This document shows, piece by piece, positions 36,282 to 44,780 of a stretch of DNA of 64,000 nucleotides. A program made the translations under genes and the position numbers. Numbering within the stretch: position 1 is the first letter of the stretch; each line of letters starts with the position of its first letter. The notes beneath the pieces were generated by a model. That model saw nothing but the letters and a program-made list of their open reading frames with translations. It ran no database searches and was not told where the DNA came from. The stretch comes from Flavobacteriales bacterium (GTDB taxonomy: Bacteria; Bacteroidota; Bacteroidia; Flavobacteriales_C; GCA-002722245): the NCBI GenBank assembly GCA_023251075.1, contig JAHEZM010000012.1, positions 1 through 64,000 on the forward strand, written 5' to 3'.

Positions 36282-37547
36282 ATGAAAAAAATTATTTTAC
36301 TCAGTTCATTCTGTTTTCTATTTATCTTTCAAATTAACGCACAACGTATTTTAGCTTACTTCCCTTACTATCGTTCAACAACTGATGCTGATAATGTGGA
36401 TTGGGCAAAGCTTACCGATGTAGTATATGCTTTTGCGAATCCAACTATTAATACTGGCGTATTAGATCAGCCTGAATACGCTCAGCATACTGCATTGTTT
36501 GACTATATTGCTGATAAAGCTGAAGCCAATGGAGTTAAGGTTCATATTTCAATTGGTGGTGGTGGATTGAGCTATAAGTTATCACAATGTATCGATGTTC
36601 CTTCCGCAAGAACGGCTTTAATCAGCAATATCGTGAATTTTGTTTCCGGTACTAATTCTGGTAATCATATTTTGGCGGGTGTTGATGTCGATTGGGAATT
36701 TCCTCAAGGAACTACGGAAAAAAACAAACACGAAAATTTTCTTAAAGATTTAAGAACTGCTTTGGATGCCAGAGAAGTTCAAGACAGCCGTCAGTATGAA
36801 TTATCGATTGCTGTAGGAGGTGATGTGGTATCACAACCCAACAACCATAGTATGTATATTAATGCCGGTGCTGCTCAGTATTGCGATTTTATTAATTTAA
36901 TGGTGTACGATGGTCCGGCAAGCTATGGAAATAACCACTCTACTTATCAAATGGCAGTTGATGCTATCAATGCTTATTCTTCAGCGCCATTGAATTTCCC
37001 TAAATCGAAATTTATGTTAGCGGTTCCTTTTTACGGAAAAGATGCTAATGGATGGAATGCTGAGCTATATAGTGTTATAGCTGCATCTGCTCCTGCTACT
37101 GCTTTTGGTGCCGATTCATACAATGGTTGGTATTATAATGGTAATCAAACTTTACGTGATAAGGTTGATTTGATTTGTAACCAAGGCGGAATGGGAATTA
37201 CCATTTGGGAAATTACTCAGGATAGAAATGCCGGACAACAATATACTTTATTGTCGGCAGTGAAAAGTCAAATGAGTACAAGTTCTTGCAGCACTGTTTC
37301 AACACAAGAAGTTTCTAAAAATGGGGTAAGTATTTATCCTAATCCAACCGATGGATTGGTAACAGTTTCTGGTGTTGGAATTCAAAAAATAACAGTGTAT
37401 AATGTGTTAGGAGAACAAGTTTTTTCTGAATCAGGTTCTTTTCAAATCAAACAACTTGATTTCAATAATTTATCGAATGGAATGTACATTGTGAAAATTC
37501 AAAATAGCAACAATGAAGAGCTTTCTTCGATGGTATTGAAAAACTAG
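36282..37547 (+). CDS. Secreted GH18 chitinase-like glycosidase with T9SS sorting domain
   Basis: A 421-residue protein started at the ATG at 36282, which opens a signal peptide (1-20); the frame is open further upstream without a signal. The GH18 TIM barrel covers about 22-345: RILAYFPYYRS (strand 1), VHISIGGGG (strand 3), and the catalytic AGVDVDWE (132-139), where E139 is the acid. The first Asp of the usual DGxDxDxE is Ala here. Later LMVYDGPASYG and MLAVPFYGKDANGW are the substrate-side motifs. The last about 75 residues are a type A sorting domain (VSIYPNPTDGLVTV). Expected role is cleavage of chitin or related GlcNAc polymers outside the cell. Confidence 0.9.
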   Translation: MKKIILLSSFCFLFIFQINAQRILAYFPYYRSTTDADNVDWAKLTDVVYAFANPTINTGVLDQPEYAQHTALFDYIADKAEANGVKVHISIGGGGLSYKLSQCIDVPSARTALISNIVNFVSGTNSGNHILAGVDVDWEFPQGTTEKNKHENFLKDLRTALDAREVQDSRQYELSIAVGGDVVSQPNNHSMYINAGAAQYCDFINLMVYDGPASYGNNHSTYQMAVDAINAYSSAPLNFPKSKFMLAVPFYGKDANGWNAELYSVIAASAPATAFGADSYNGWYYNGNQTLRDKVDLICNQGGMGITIWEITQDRNAGQQYTLLSAVKSQMSTSSCSTVSTQEVSKNGVSIYPNPTDGLVTVSGVGIQKITVYNVLGEQVFSESGSFQIKQLDFNNLSNGMYIVKIQNSNNEELSSMVLKN

Positions 37548-37567
37548 TTTTAAATATTCGAATGAGG

Positions 37568-37598
37568 AAGTCCTGAACTTTTAGTTCAGGACTTTTTT
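37568..37598 (+). terminator. Rho-independent terminator after the GH18 gene
   Basis: A 12-bp perfect stem (AAGTCCTGAACT at 37568-37579 with AGTTCAGGACTT at 37583-37594) around TTT, then a T run. It sits between two convergent genes; its T tail touches the stop codon of the aminopeptidase gene. Confidence 0.88.
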
Positions 37599-39312
37599 AT
37601 TTCTGTTTCTCGAACAATTTAATCAGTTTATTGTTTTTATAAGCACCGTATAGTTTTTCATTGTTATCGAATGATACAAAGGATGCATTAATCAGCATTT
37701 TAGTTTTCTTTATTTCTTTTGAAGGTGAAAGTTTTACCCAATTTCTGTTTGCATCTGATGCTATAAAAGATGGAGAATATTTTATGGGCATAACAAAATC
37801 ATCATTGGCATCTATCCAACGATAATAAAGATTTGCACTGTCATCTATGCACCACTCTAAAATGGGCGTTTTTCGGGAGTATAAATATTGATTAAAAAAC
37901 CAATCCCAATCGGCACCCGTTTTTTGTTCTACTAGCTTTTGTAACACATCCGTCAAAATTTCTTTGCGTTGATTTTCCATGTAGAATGTTTTTAAAATAT
38001 CGAAAAACAGCGCATCATTATTTATTAGTGTTCTCATGGTAGCTAAAATCCATGTACCTTTCATATACATATCGCTGTCTTTGTAGTAAAACCAGCGCAT
38101 GTTCATGGGTTTAACAACCGGACGGGAATTTTTAATAAACCAACGATCGTAAGCTAGCTTACTTTCATAGGCACTTTTTCCTGCGATTTCTTCATAAAAC
38201 AAAGCCTCACAGTAGGTAGCAAACCCTTCGTGAATCCAACCATGTGCAAGGTCGGCTGCGCTCACACTATTGCCCCACCACTCATGAGCAGTTTCATGTA
38301 AAATAATATAATCAGTACTGTGATCCTGATTTTTATAGCCATTTCCATAAGCAATTGCCGATTGGTGTTCCATTCCTGCAAAGGGAGATTCTACTAATTT
38401 GAATCCATCTTTAAACCATGGATAAGGACCAAATTTCTTTTCATAAAAAAGGATTATTTTTTTTACTTGTTGGAAGTGTATTTTTGCTTTTTCGTAGTTG
38501 TACGATAAAACGTAATGATTCATTGGAAGCATTCCTTCTGCCGATTTCATAGAATCTTTCAACAACTTAAAATCACCCAGATAATAAGTGATGTTGTAGC
38601 TGTTTATTTTGTAATGATTTTTCCAAAACCATGTGGTAGAATCGGGAATAGAAACCGAATCTACTTTTTCTAATACACCATTTGAAACGCCTACTAATCC
38701 TCTCGGTCCGGTGATGGCTATGGCGAATGAATCAGGTTCGTCACTGCTGTGATCTTTCCCTGGCCACCATAGGCTCGATCCGTTATTTAAACCTTCACAG
38801 GCAACACCTAAATAAGGTTTTTTATTTGCATCTTTTTTCCAAACTGTTCCACCATCCCAAGGCGGGCGATTGGCTTCTACCGGTTTTCCGCTGTAAGAAA
38901 TAATACTGGTGAAATTTTGATTTTTTTGAATAGTATTTTTTAGTTCAACTTCAATAGCACTGTGGTTTCTTTTATAAACTACATTTTCACCATTAATTGT
39001 AAAGCTTTCTATTTTTAAATTCGGATGTAAATCAATTTGAAGTTTATTGAAATCATTTACAGCAATGGCTTTCATGATTACTTTTCCTTTTATGGTTTTA
39101 TTGTGCGGAAATAGTTGTACCGCTATATCATAATGTAAAACATCATAACAGGTTTTTAGTTCTGTTAAGTTGCCTAATAAGATGTCATCTTTACTTGTTT
39201 TATATTTCCCCTCCGATTTAGGGTTGTGAATTGAAAAATAAATGCCCACTAATCCACAACCACTAAAAAGAGTAGTTAAGAATAAAAATTTAATTATTGT
39301 GCGTATAGCCAT
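37597..39312 (-). CDS. M1-family zinc aminopeptidase lipoprotein
   Basis: A 571-residue protein started at the ATG at 39312, because it opens a lipoprotein signal (FLFLTTLFSGCG, Cys near 18); the frame runs 64 codons further without any signal features. The N-terminal beta-saddle covers about 45-230 (CYDVLHYDIAVQLFPHNKTI). The gluzincin site is complete: H339-E-x-x-H343 and E362 in GWIHEGFATY. The substrate-side GxMEN motif reads SPFAGMEHQSAIAY, with His instead of Asn, which is common in the bacterial branch. It trims peptides from the N-terminus, anchored to the outer or inner membrane facing outside the cytoplasm. Confidence 0.9.
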   Translation of the reverse strand: MAIRTIIKFLFLTTLFSGCGLVGIYFSIHNPKSEGKYKTSKDDILLGNLTELKTCYDVLHYDIAVQLFPHNKTIKGKVIMKAIAVNDFNKLQIDLHPNLKIESFTINGENVVYKRNHSAIEVELKNTIQKNQNFTSIISYSGKPVEANRPPWDGGTVWKKDANKKPYLGVACEGLNNGSSLWWPGKDHSSDEPDSFAIAITGPRGLVGVSNGVLEKVDSVSIPDSTTWFWKNHYKINSYNITYYLGDFKLLKDSMKSAEGMLPMNHYVLSYNYEKAKIHFQQVKKIILFYEKKFGPYPWFKDGFKLVESPFAGMEHQSAIAYGNGYKNQDHSTDYIILHETAHEWWGNSVSAADLAHGWIHEGFATYCEALFYEEIAGKSAYESKLAYDRWFIKNSRPVVKPMNMRWFYYKDSDMYMKGTWILATMRTLINNDALFFDILKTFYMENQRKEILTDVLQKLVEQKTGADWDWFFNQYLYSRKTPILEWCIDDSANLYYRWIDANDDFVMPIKYSPSFIASDANRNWVKLSPSKEIKKTKMLINASFVSFDNNEKLYGAYKNNKLIKLFEKQK

Positions 39313-39367
39313 GATTTCCAAAATTTTTAATGCGGTAAATTTATACATTTGCTTTAAGTACCCAGAA

Positions 39368-39946
39368 ATGATTTTTAATAAAATATTGATTTTCTTTTTT
39401 TCTTTCCTCTTTTCGCAAGTCGTTTTCGCTTGTGAATGTGAGGCACTGCAAACCATTTCTTTGGAAGAATGTGGGAGATATGATGTGATCTTTGAAGGAA
39501 CCATTGATACCCTGTTTACTTGTGCTGAAAATCAAGGAAAGGCAGTTTTTACCATCAATAATTTATACAAAGGAAAATTTCTTTCTACTGTTGAAGTTAA
39601 TTATGAATGTGGTACATCCTGTGACTTTTATTTTGCAAAAGGCGCTACCTGGATTATCTATGGTGATTTGAATAATGCACAAGAGGTAAGTGCTCAGTTT
39701 TGCTCGCATACACGGAGAATGCCTACTGCGCAAGAGCAGGATGTATATGCTGTTACTTCAGGATTAACTTTTTTGGAAGAGAATAATTTATTACAAAGTT
39801 TATTCGGAAAAGCATCGAACAAGAATGGTGTATTACAACCGCGGAGGTACGAAAAAGTAAATCCGGTTTTAATTCCTGTTTTCTTAGGTGTATCTTTGGC
39901 TGTAGTATTGCTTGGTTTGTGGTTGTTTAAAAAGTATGGAAAATAA
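39368..39946 (+). CDS. Exported NTR/TIMP-like domain protein with C-terminal membrane anchor
   Basis: A 192-residue protein started at the ATG at 39368; a TACATTTG -7 match at 39344-39351 fits this start. A signal peptide (1-21) is followed by CECEAL. The domain has a pattern C-C...Y-DVIFEGTID...FTINNLYKG...VNYECGTSCDFYFAKGATWIIYG, resembling netrin/TIMP-like (OB-fold) domains with paired cysteines. A single hydrophobic segment lies close to the C-terminus (about 169-187), then KKYGK. So it is probably a membrane-anchored extracytoplasmic domain. It starts 55 bases from the divergent aminopeptidase gene; an inhibitor role is tempting but unproven. Confidence 0.65.
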   Translation: MIFNKILIFFFSFLFSQVVFACECEALQTISLEECGRYDVIFEGTIDTLFTCAENQGKAVFTINNLYKGKFLSTVEVNYECGTSCDFYFAKGATWIIYGDLNNAQEVSAQFCSHTRRMPTAQEQDVYAVTSGLTFLEENNLLQSLFGKASNKNGVLQPRRYEKVNPVLIPVFLGVSLAVVLLGLWLFKKYGK

Positions 39947-39956
39947 AAAAAATAAC

Positions 39957-40493
39957 ATGAAAAAATATCTTTCTCTTCTTTCTCTTTTCTTATCGTTTTC
40001 TTTTGCTAAGGCTCAAACGGGAGATTTTATTCAACCAAATTTTGGTAGTTCCGATAGCTATAAATCTTCTTTTTTTTCTGGTTATTATGTGCGTCCTTAC
40101 CTAGAGGTTTTAACTTTGAATTCAATCACTTTAGGAGGAGGAGCAATTCTTAGAAAAAACGCAAAGCATTATGTTAATTTAGGTGCAGATTACGATATAT
40201 TGAAGAGAGCTTATGTAGGTCGCGTAGGTTTTCATTTTGGCTTTTTAGCACATATTGGATTGGAGTATGCGAATTTGAATGACCTTAAAACAAGCTATTC
40301 TTATATGCCAGTATTTCTTGGTATTGGAAATCCTAAAAAATTAGTGATTTCTTATGTGCATAATTTTTTTCTACCCGAAAATAATACATTTAATTACCCG
40401 CTAGATCAAATTTGTTTGCGTTATTCTTTAGGAAACAAGTATAAAAAATCAAGAGCAGCGGAAGATGATTACTACGCTCCTTCTGCCTTATAA
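39957..40493 (+). CDS. Predicted small outer-membrane beta-barrel protein
   Basis: A 178-residue protein with signal peptide (MKKYLSLLSLFLSFSFAKAQ) starting at 39957, ten bases after the previous stop. The mature part alternates short amphipathic strands (YYVRPYLEVLTLNSITLGGG, YVNLGADYDILKRAYVGRVGF, HFGFLAHIGLEYA), as in 8-strand barrels. The tail KKSRAAEDDYYAPSAL is charged. I do not recognise a family. Its stop codon shares the hexamer TTATAA with that of the convergent gene. Confidence 0.6.
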   Translation: MKKYLSLLSLFLSFSFAKAQTGDFIQPNFGSSDSYKSSFFSGYYVRPYLEVLTLNSITLGGGAILRKNAKHYVNLGADYDILKRAYVGRVGFHFGFLAHIGLEYANLNDLKTSYSYMPVFLGIGNPKKLVISYVHNFFLPENNTFNYPLDQICLRYSLGNKYKKSRAAEDDYYAPSAL

Positions 40494-41381
40494 AGCAGCT
40501 AATTTATCTAATACTTCTTGTTCAGTAACGATTTTCATGTCTAGGTCGATGGTTTTTCCTGAAGTAATAATTTCACTGGAATAGTGTAATCTATATTTTT
40601 TGTTTTGATCCATTGCCATTGCAACTACAGTTACATTTTCACCTGTTGGAATTTGAATAGACTGTAGGCTTTTTACTTTTACTACCGAGAAATAATCTTT
40701 CGCTATAATAAATACGTCAATCTTATCTGTTCCCGATCCTTTTGCTTTAAAAGTAACGATAGTAGTAGCGCCCCCGGTGTGGGTTTTAGCACAAGTTGCC
40801 CAACCCATTTGCGACATAGCCATAGCGTATGTATTTCCTGATATCACTACGGTTGAAAGTTGGTCGGTGGCAGGAGTCCAGTTAACATCAGTATCCTTAT
40901 TTTCTCCGTAAAAAATAGCCATTGTATTTTTTAAGTTGTTTGCATTGGTCATAGCCGCACCGTAAACTTTCCCTGGTTTTAAAACCAGTTCAACATTGTT
41001 TTTGTAAGCTCTAACTCTAATTGCACCAGCAGCCTCAGTTACAGTGCTGTTTGAAACTGTGCTCATTGGAAATTCTATAAAATCGCTTTCAGGGTAAAGT
41101 TCAATTAATTTTAAAGTAAAAGGAAAAGTAAGATCGCCACCACCCGGAAGCATAAATATGGAGGTGTCAACCAATATTTGAGTTCCTTGTTTTCCTATAA
41201 TAGGGCCTGTTCCTGCTGAGTCGATAATAAATTCTTGCTCTTCCTGACGGTGTTTGGTGTAAAATTCATCCATCGATGAATATTCAGCATCTTCATCATC
41301 ACGAGCGCTTTCGCATGAAACCATTGTAAGTGCTGAAATAGCAAGCACTAATCCTAATATTTTTTGAATAAATTTTTTCAT
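40488..41381 (-). CDS. Predicted lipoprotein (297 aa)
   Basis: Started at the ATG at 41381, which opens a lipoprotein signal with lipobox TMVSC (Cys about 22); the longer frame adds 12 residues without a signal. The mature N-terminus is acidic (ARDDEDAEYSSMDEFYTKH). The rest is beta-rich: a region GDLTFPFTLKLIELYPESDF (about 95-115), then IRVRAYKNNVELVLKPGKVY and ATCAKTHTGGATTIVTFKAK. The middle part recalls proteins with carboxypeptidase-regulatory or PEGA-type beta domains, but no family is certain. It lies 5 bases after the barrel gene at 41387, so they form an operon. Confidence 0.6.
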   Translation of the reverse strand: MKKFIQKILGLVLAISALTMVSCESARDDEDAEYSSMDEFYTKHRQEEQEFIIDSAGTGPIIGKQGTQILVDTSIFMLPGGGDLTFPFTLKLIELYPESDFIEFPMSTVSNSTVTEAAGAIRVRAYKNNVELVLKPGKVYGAAMTNANNLKNTMAIFYGENKDTDVNWTPATDQLSTVVISGNTYAMAMSQMGWATCAKTHTGGATTIVTFKAKGSGTDKIDVFIIAKDYFSVVKVKSLQSIQIPTGENVTVVAMAMDQNKKYRLHYSSEIITSGKTIDLDMKIVTEQEVLDKLAAL

Positions 41382-41386
41382 AAAAA

Positions 41387-41926
41387 TTAATTGTAATTGT
41401 AAGTGTATGCTGGGCAATATTCATGTTTCCGGCCACAGCTTCCAAAGAAAAACGCAAGTCCTACCCGAAGGTTGCCTTCATTCCATTTAATATTATAACG
41501 GGCTTCCGCATAAGGCCGTAAACAGCCATAATTTCTTATAATCCCAATTCCTGGTTCTGCATTCCAATTGTGTTGTTTTGCCAGAATGCTATAGGAGTCA
41601 TAATAATTAATCCAATCGTGATAAGAGGCATGAGCCAGCGCATATAATCCCCAACGGGCAGAAGGTGTGAAGTTGAAATGCAATGACATTCCAGCATAAA
41701 AATCTACAAAGCGATTAAAACTAGGATAATACTGTAACTGCGGTGCCAAAGTGAAACGATCATTTAATATAAATAGCCCTCTAACTTCTCCTCCAAAACT
41801 AGGTACTGTGAAATTGCAAATAGCTCCAACACCTACTCCCCATTCCTGAATTACTTGCGCTTTCGATACTTGAGTTATCAACACAAAGCAAAATAGTAAA
41901 ATTAATTTTTGAATATTTTTTTTCAT
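41387..41926 (-). CDS. Predicted outer-membrane beta-barrel protein (179 aa)
   Basis: Signal peptide ends in VSKAQ (about 24). The mature part has barrel-like strands rich in Tyr, Phe and Gly: EWGVGVGAICNFTVPSFGGEV, RFTLAPQLQYYPSF, DFYAGMSLHFNFTPSARWGLYAL and NLRVGLAFFFGSCG. The C-terminus CGRKHEYCPAYTYNYN contains two Cys near the end. Size suits an 8-strand porin-like protein. It precedes a lipoprotein gene by five bases, a frequent pairing of envelope proteins. No function can be named. Confidence 0.6.
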   Translation of the reverse strand: MKKNIQKLILLFCFVLITQVSKAQVIQEWGVGVGAICNFTVPSFGGEVRGLFILNDRFTLAPQLQYYPSFNRFVDFYAGMSLHFNFTPSARWGLYALAHASYHDWINYYDSYSILAKQHNWNAEPGIGIIRNYGCLRPYAEARYNIKWNEGNLRVGLAFFFGSCGRKHEYCPAYTYNYN

Positions 41927-42021
41927 TCCTAAATCTAAATTCTAAAATCGTCAATCTAAAAAGCACTTCACTTATCAACTTGTTGTGGATAAAAATATAA
42001 AATATTGCCGAAGCAAAATTT

Positions 42022-42029
42022 TATTTTTG
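42022..42029 (+). promoter_or_regulatory. Candidate -7 element directly before topB
   Basis: TATTTTTG fits TAnnTTTG and ends five bases before the topB ATG, implying a start of transcription about two bases before the gene. No clear -33 box. Confidence 0.35.
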
Positions 42030-42034
42030 GTACT

Positions 42035-44029
42035 ATGAAGTTATGTATTGCCGAAAAGCCAAGTGTAGCAGGGGAAATAGCTAAGATATTGGGAGCCACC
42101 AGTCGGAAAGATGGTTTCTATGAGGGAAATGGCTATTGGGTATCGTGGACTTTCGGGCATTTGTGCGGGTTAAAAGAACCACATGAATACAAGGAGAAAG
42201 ATAAGTTTTGGGATTTGTATAGTTTACCCATCGTTCCTAAAGAATTTGGCATAAAACTCATCGCGAACAAAGGAGTTGAAAAGCAGTTCAATACCATTAA
42301 AAAATTAGTGAATGAATGTGAGGAAATCATCAACTGTGGTGATGCTGGCCAAGAAGGGGAACTCATTCAAAGATGGGTGATGAAGCATGCTGAATGTAAG
42401 GTGCCGGTGAAACGGTTGTGGATTTCGTCGCTAACTGAAGAAGCGATTAAAACCGGATTCAAAAAGTTAATGGATGCCAAAGATTTTGATTCTTTGTATC
42501 ATGCCGGTGAATGCAGAGCTATTAGTGATTGGTTGTATGGAATAAATGCTACTCGTTTGTTTACTATGAAATATGGTAAAAAACAACAGGTTTTTAGCGT
42601 GGGTAGAGTTCAAACACCAACATTGGCAATGATAGTACAGCGTTATCATGAAATTGCCAATTTCGTTCCTCAAACTTATTTTGAACTCAAAACCAATTAT
42701 CGAGAAGCTATTTTTTCTTATGCGAAAGGAAAAATCGATGAAGAGAAAAAAGCAAAGGAATTATTAGATCAAATAAAAGATTTACCTCTAGAAATAAAGA
42801 AGGTCAGCATTAAAGAAGGAAAAGAATTTGCTCCCAATCTTTTCGATTTAACTTCTTTACAAATTGAAGCGAACAACAAATTAGGTCTTTCTGCAGAAAA
42901 TACTTTGGCTACGGTGCAAAGCTTGTATGAAAAAAAATTAGTGACTTATCCGCGTGTTGATACGGTTTTCTTACCCAACGACATGTATCCTAAAATCAAA
43001 GGGATGATGGAAGGACTCACAGGATATAAAGAATTAGTAGCACCCATTCTAAGTAAAAAAATACCAAAGCCTAAAAAGGTTTTTAATGATAATAAAGTTA
43101 CCGATCACCACGCCATAGCGCCTACTGGTGTTGTAGCCAATGATATTGCAGGGAATGAAAAAGATGTTTACGATTTAATTGCGCTTCGTTTCATTGCAGC
43201 ATTTTATCCTGAATGTAAAGTGTCGAATACTACTATTGATGCCGTTGTGGGAAAACACGCTTTTAAAGCTACGGGTAAACAAATTTTAGAGCCTGGATGG
43301 AGAACTGTTTTGGGTACCGAAAAACAACGCGATACTTCTGAGAAAAAAGAAACTTCTGAAGAAGAAAAAGTATTGCCTCATTTCGATGAGGGGGAAAGTG
43401 GACCACACCAACCTTTGGTAGATAAAAAGAAAACATCTGCGCCTAAAGAATACACTGAAGCAACTTTGTTGCGTGCAATGGAAACTGCAGGAAAAGCTAT
43501 TGAAGACGATGAGTTGAAAGCTTTGATGAAAGAGAATGGAATTGGCCGACCATCAACACGTGCAAATATTATTGAAACGCTTTTTAAAAGAAATTATATA
43601 GAAAAAAAAGGTAAAAAATTATTGCCTACTGAGGTGGGTATTCATTTGATTTCAGTGATTCATAATCCCACTTTAAAGTCTCCTGAGCTAACGGGAATGT
43701 GGGAGAAAAAACTCCGACAAATTGAAAATAACGAGTTTTCATCCACCCAATTTATTAAAGAGATGGAGGAAATGGTAAACACTTTGGTAACAGAGGTTAT
43801 TTACGATATCCGTCCGGTAGAGGCGAAGCCTTTGGTTTGTCCGAAATGCAAAACAGGAAAAATTATTAAGGGGAAAACCGCCTATGGTTGTAGCGAGTGG
43901 AAGGCAGGGTGCGCTTTTCGAATTCCGTTTGAATCTCTTTCTGCAGAAGCTGATGTGGCTAAATTAATTCAGGAAGGAAAGGTAAGTGTGGGAGGAAAAA
44001 CAGTGCAGCTAACTGAAGTTTTGAAGTGA
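42035..44029 (+). CDS. topB: DNA topoisomerase III-type (type IA)
   Basis: A 664-residue type IA topoisomerase. The ATG at 42035 gives the family start MKLCIAEKPSVAGEIAKILG. The Toprim acidic site is CGDAGQEGELI (about 105-115), the catalytic tyrosine lies in TYPRVDT (about 305-311), and ENGIGRPSTRANIIETL follows near 505-521. A single C-terminal zinc finger (CPKC...C...C, about 605-630) closes the protein. Such enzymes decatenate DNA by passing strands through a transient break. The downstream hydrolase gene overlaps its stop codon (GTGA), so the two are coupled. No relaxase or conjugation gene is near. Confidence 0.92.
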   Translation: MKLCIAEKPSVAGEIAKILGATSRKDGFYEGNGYWVSWTFGHLCGLKEPHEYKEKDKFWDLYSLPIVPKEFGIKLIANKGVEKQFNTIKKLVNECEEIINCGDAGQEGELIQRWVMKHAECKVPVKRLWISSLTEEAIKTGFKKLMDAKDFDSLYHAGECRAISDWLYGINATRLFTMKYGKKQQVFSVGRVQTPTLAMIVQRYHEIANFVPQTYFELKTNYREAIFSYAKGKIDEEKKAKELLDQIKDLPLEIKKVSIKEGKEFAPNLFDLTSLQIEANNKLGLSAENTLATVQSLYEKKLVTYPRVDTVFLPNDMYPKIKGMMEGLTGYKELVAPILSKKIPKPKKVFNDNKVTDHHAIAPTGVVANDIAGNEKDVYDLIALRFIAAFYPECKVSNTTIDAVVGKHAFKATGKQILEPGWRTVLGTEKQRDTSEKKETSEEEKVLPHFDEGESGPHQPLVDKKKTSAPKEYTEATLLRAMETAGKAIEDDELKALMKENGIGRPSTRANIIETLFKRNYIEKKGKKLLPTEVGIHLISVIHNPTLKSPELTGMWEKKLRQIENNEFSSTQFIKEMEEMVNTLVTEVIYDIRPVEAKPLVCPKCKTGKIIKGKTAYGCSEWKAGCAFRIPFESLSAEADVAKLIQEGKVSVGGKTVQLTEVLK

Positions 44030-44751
44030 AAAAACTCATTTTATTCTTCTTTACATTATTGAGCTTAATATCTATGGCACAAGATACCTTAACAATAGAT
44101 TCCACTAAGAAAAATACCGTTTATCTATTTAGTGGTTTAGGAGTTGATGAAAGAGTATTTAGAAATCTGGATTTACACGATTATGATACTGTACACATCA
44201 GATGGATTATTCCTCAAAAAAATGAAGCAATTGAAGAGTATGCGAAACGAATATCTCAGCAAATAAAAACGGAGAACCCCATATTAATCGGATTGTCTTT
44301 CGGTGGAATGATGGCGATAGAAGTGGCAAAAATAATAGATACTGAAAAAATAATTTTGATTTCTTCCGCCAAAATAAAAACCGAAATTCCTTGGTATTTC
44401 AGGTTAGCTGGTACAACAAGAATTCATAGAGTACTTCCCGATTTTATACTCACTAGAAGCAATGCGATGCTTAATTGGTTTTTTGGCGTACAATCTCCTG
44501 AAGAAAAATTATTACTGAAAACAATTCTTCTCGAAAGCGATCCTGATTTTAATCGTTGGGGAATTGATAAAATCGTGACTTGGAGAAATACTTTTATTCC
44601 AGGGAATCTCACTCATATTCATGGAACATCGGATAGAATTTTGCCTTTTCGTTATGTGGAAAGTGATTTTATGATTGAGCGTGGTGGACATTTTATGACA
44701 TTGAATAAGGCAACTGAAATAAGTGTTATTTTGAAAAAACTTCTGAATTAG
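44026..44751 (+). CDS. Alpha/beta-hydrolase with signal peptide
   Basis: A 241-residue protein starting at the GTG that overlaps the topB stop. It begins with a signal peptide (KKLILFFFTLLSLISMAQ). The fold shows VYLFSGLGVDERVF (about 31-44, oxyanion side), the nucleophile elbow GLSFGGMMA (about 88-96, G-x-S-x-G with Ser near 90), a later acid candidate in HGTSDRILPF, and the final His in RGGHFMTLNK (about 223). So the triad is complete and it should be an exported or membrane-tethered esterase/lipase-like enzyme. The substrate is unknown. Coupling to topB seems accidental in function. Confidence 0.82.
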   Translation: MKKLILFFFTLLSLISMAQDTLTIDSTKKNTVYLFSGLGVDERVFRNLDLHDYDTVHIRWIIPQKNEAIEEYAKRISQQIKTENPILIGLSFGGMMAIEVAKIIDTEKIILISSAKIKTEIPWYFRLAGTTRIHRVLPDFILTRSNAMLNWFFGVQSPEEKLLLKTILLESDPDFNRWGIDKIVTWRNTFIPGNLTHIHGTSDRILPFRYVESDFMIERGGHFMTLNKATEISVILKKLLN

Positions 44752-44780
44752 TTTCCTATATTCGTTTCAAATTCTTCAGG

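Noticed and set aside
39313-39504. 64-codon N-terminal extension of the aminopeptidase
   Set aside because: It covers the divergent NTR-like gene, has no signal features, and would hide the lipobox at the chosen start.
42035-44751. topB as a sign of a conjugative element
   Set aside because: Type IA topoisomerases occur on such elements, but no relaxase, tra gene, integrase or att-like repeat is nearby; surrounding genes are ordinary.
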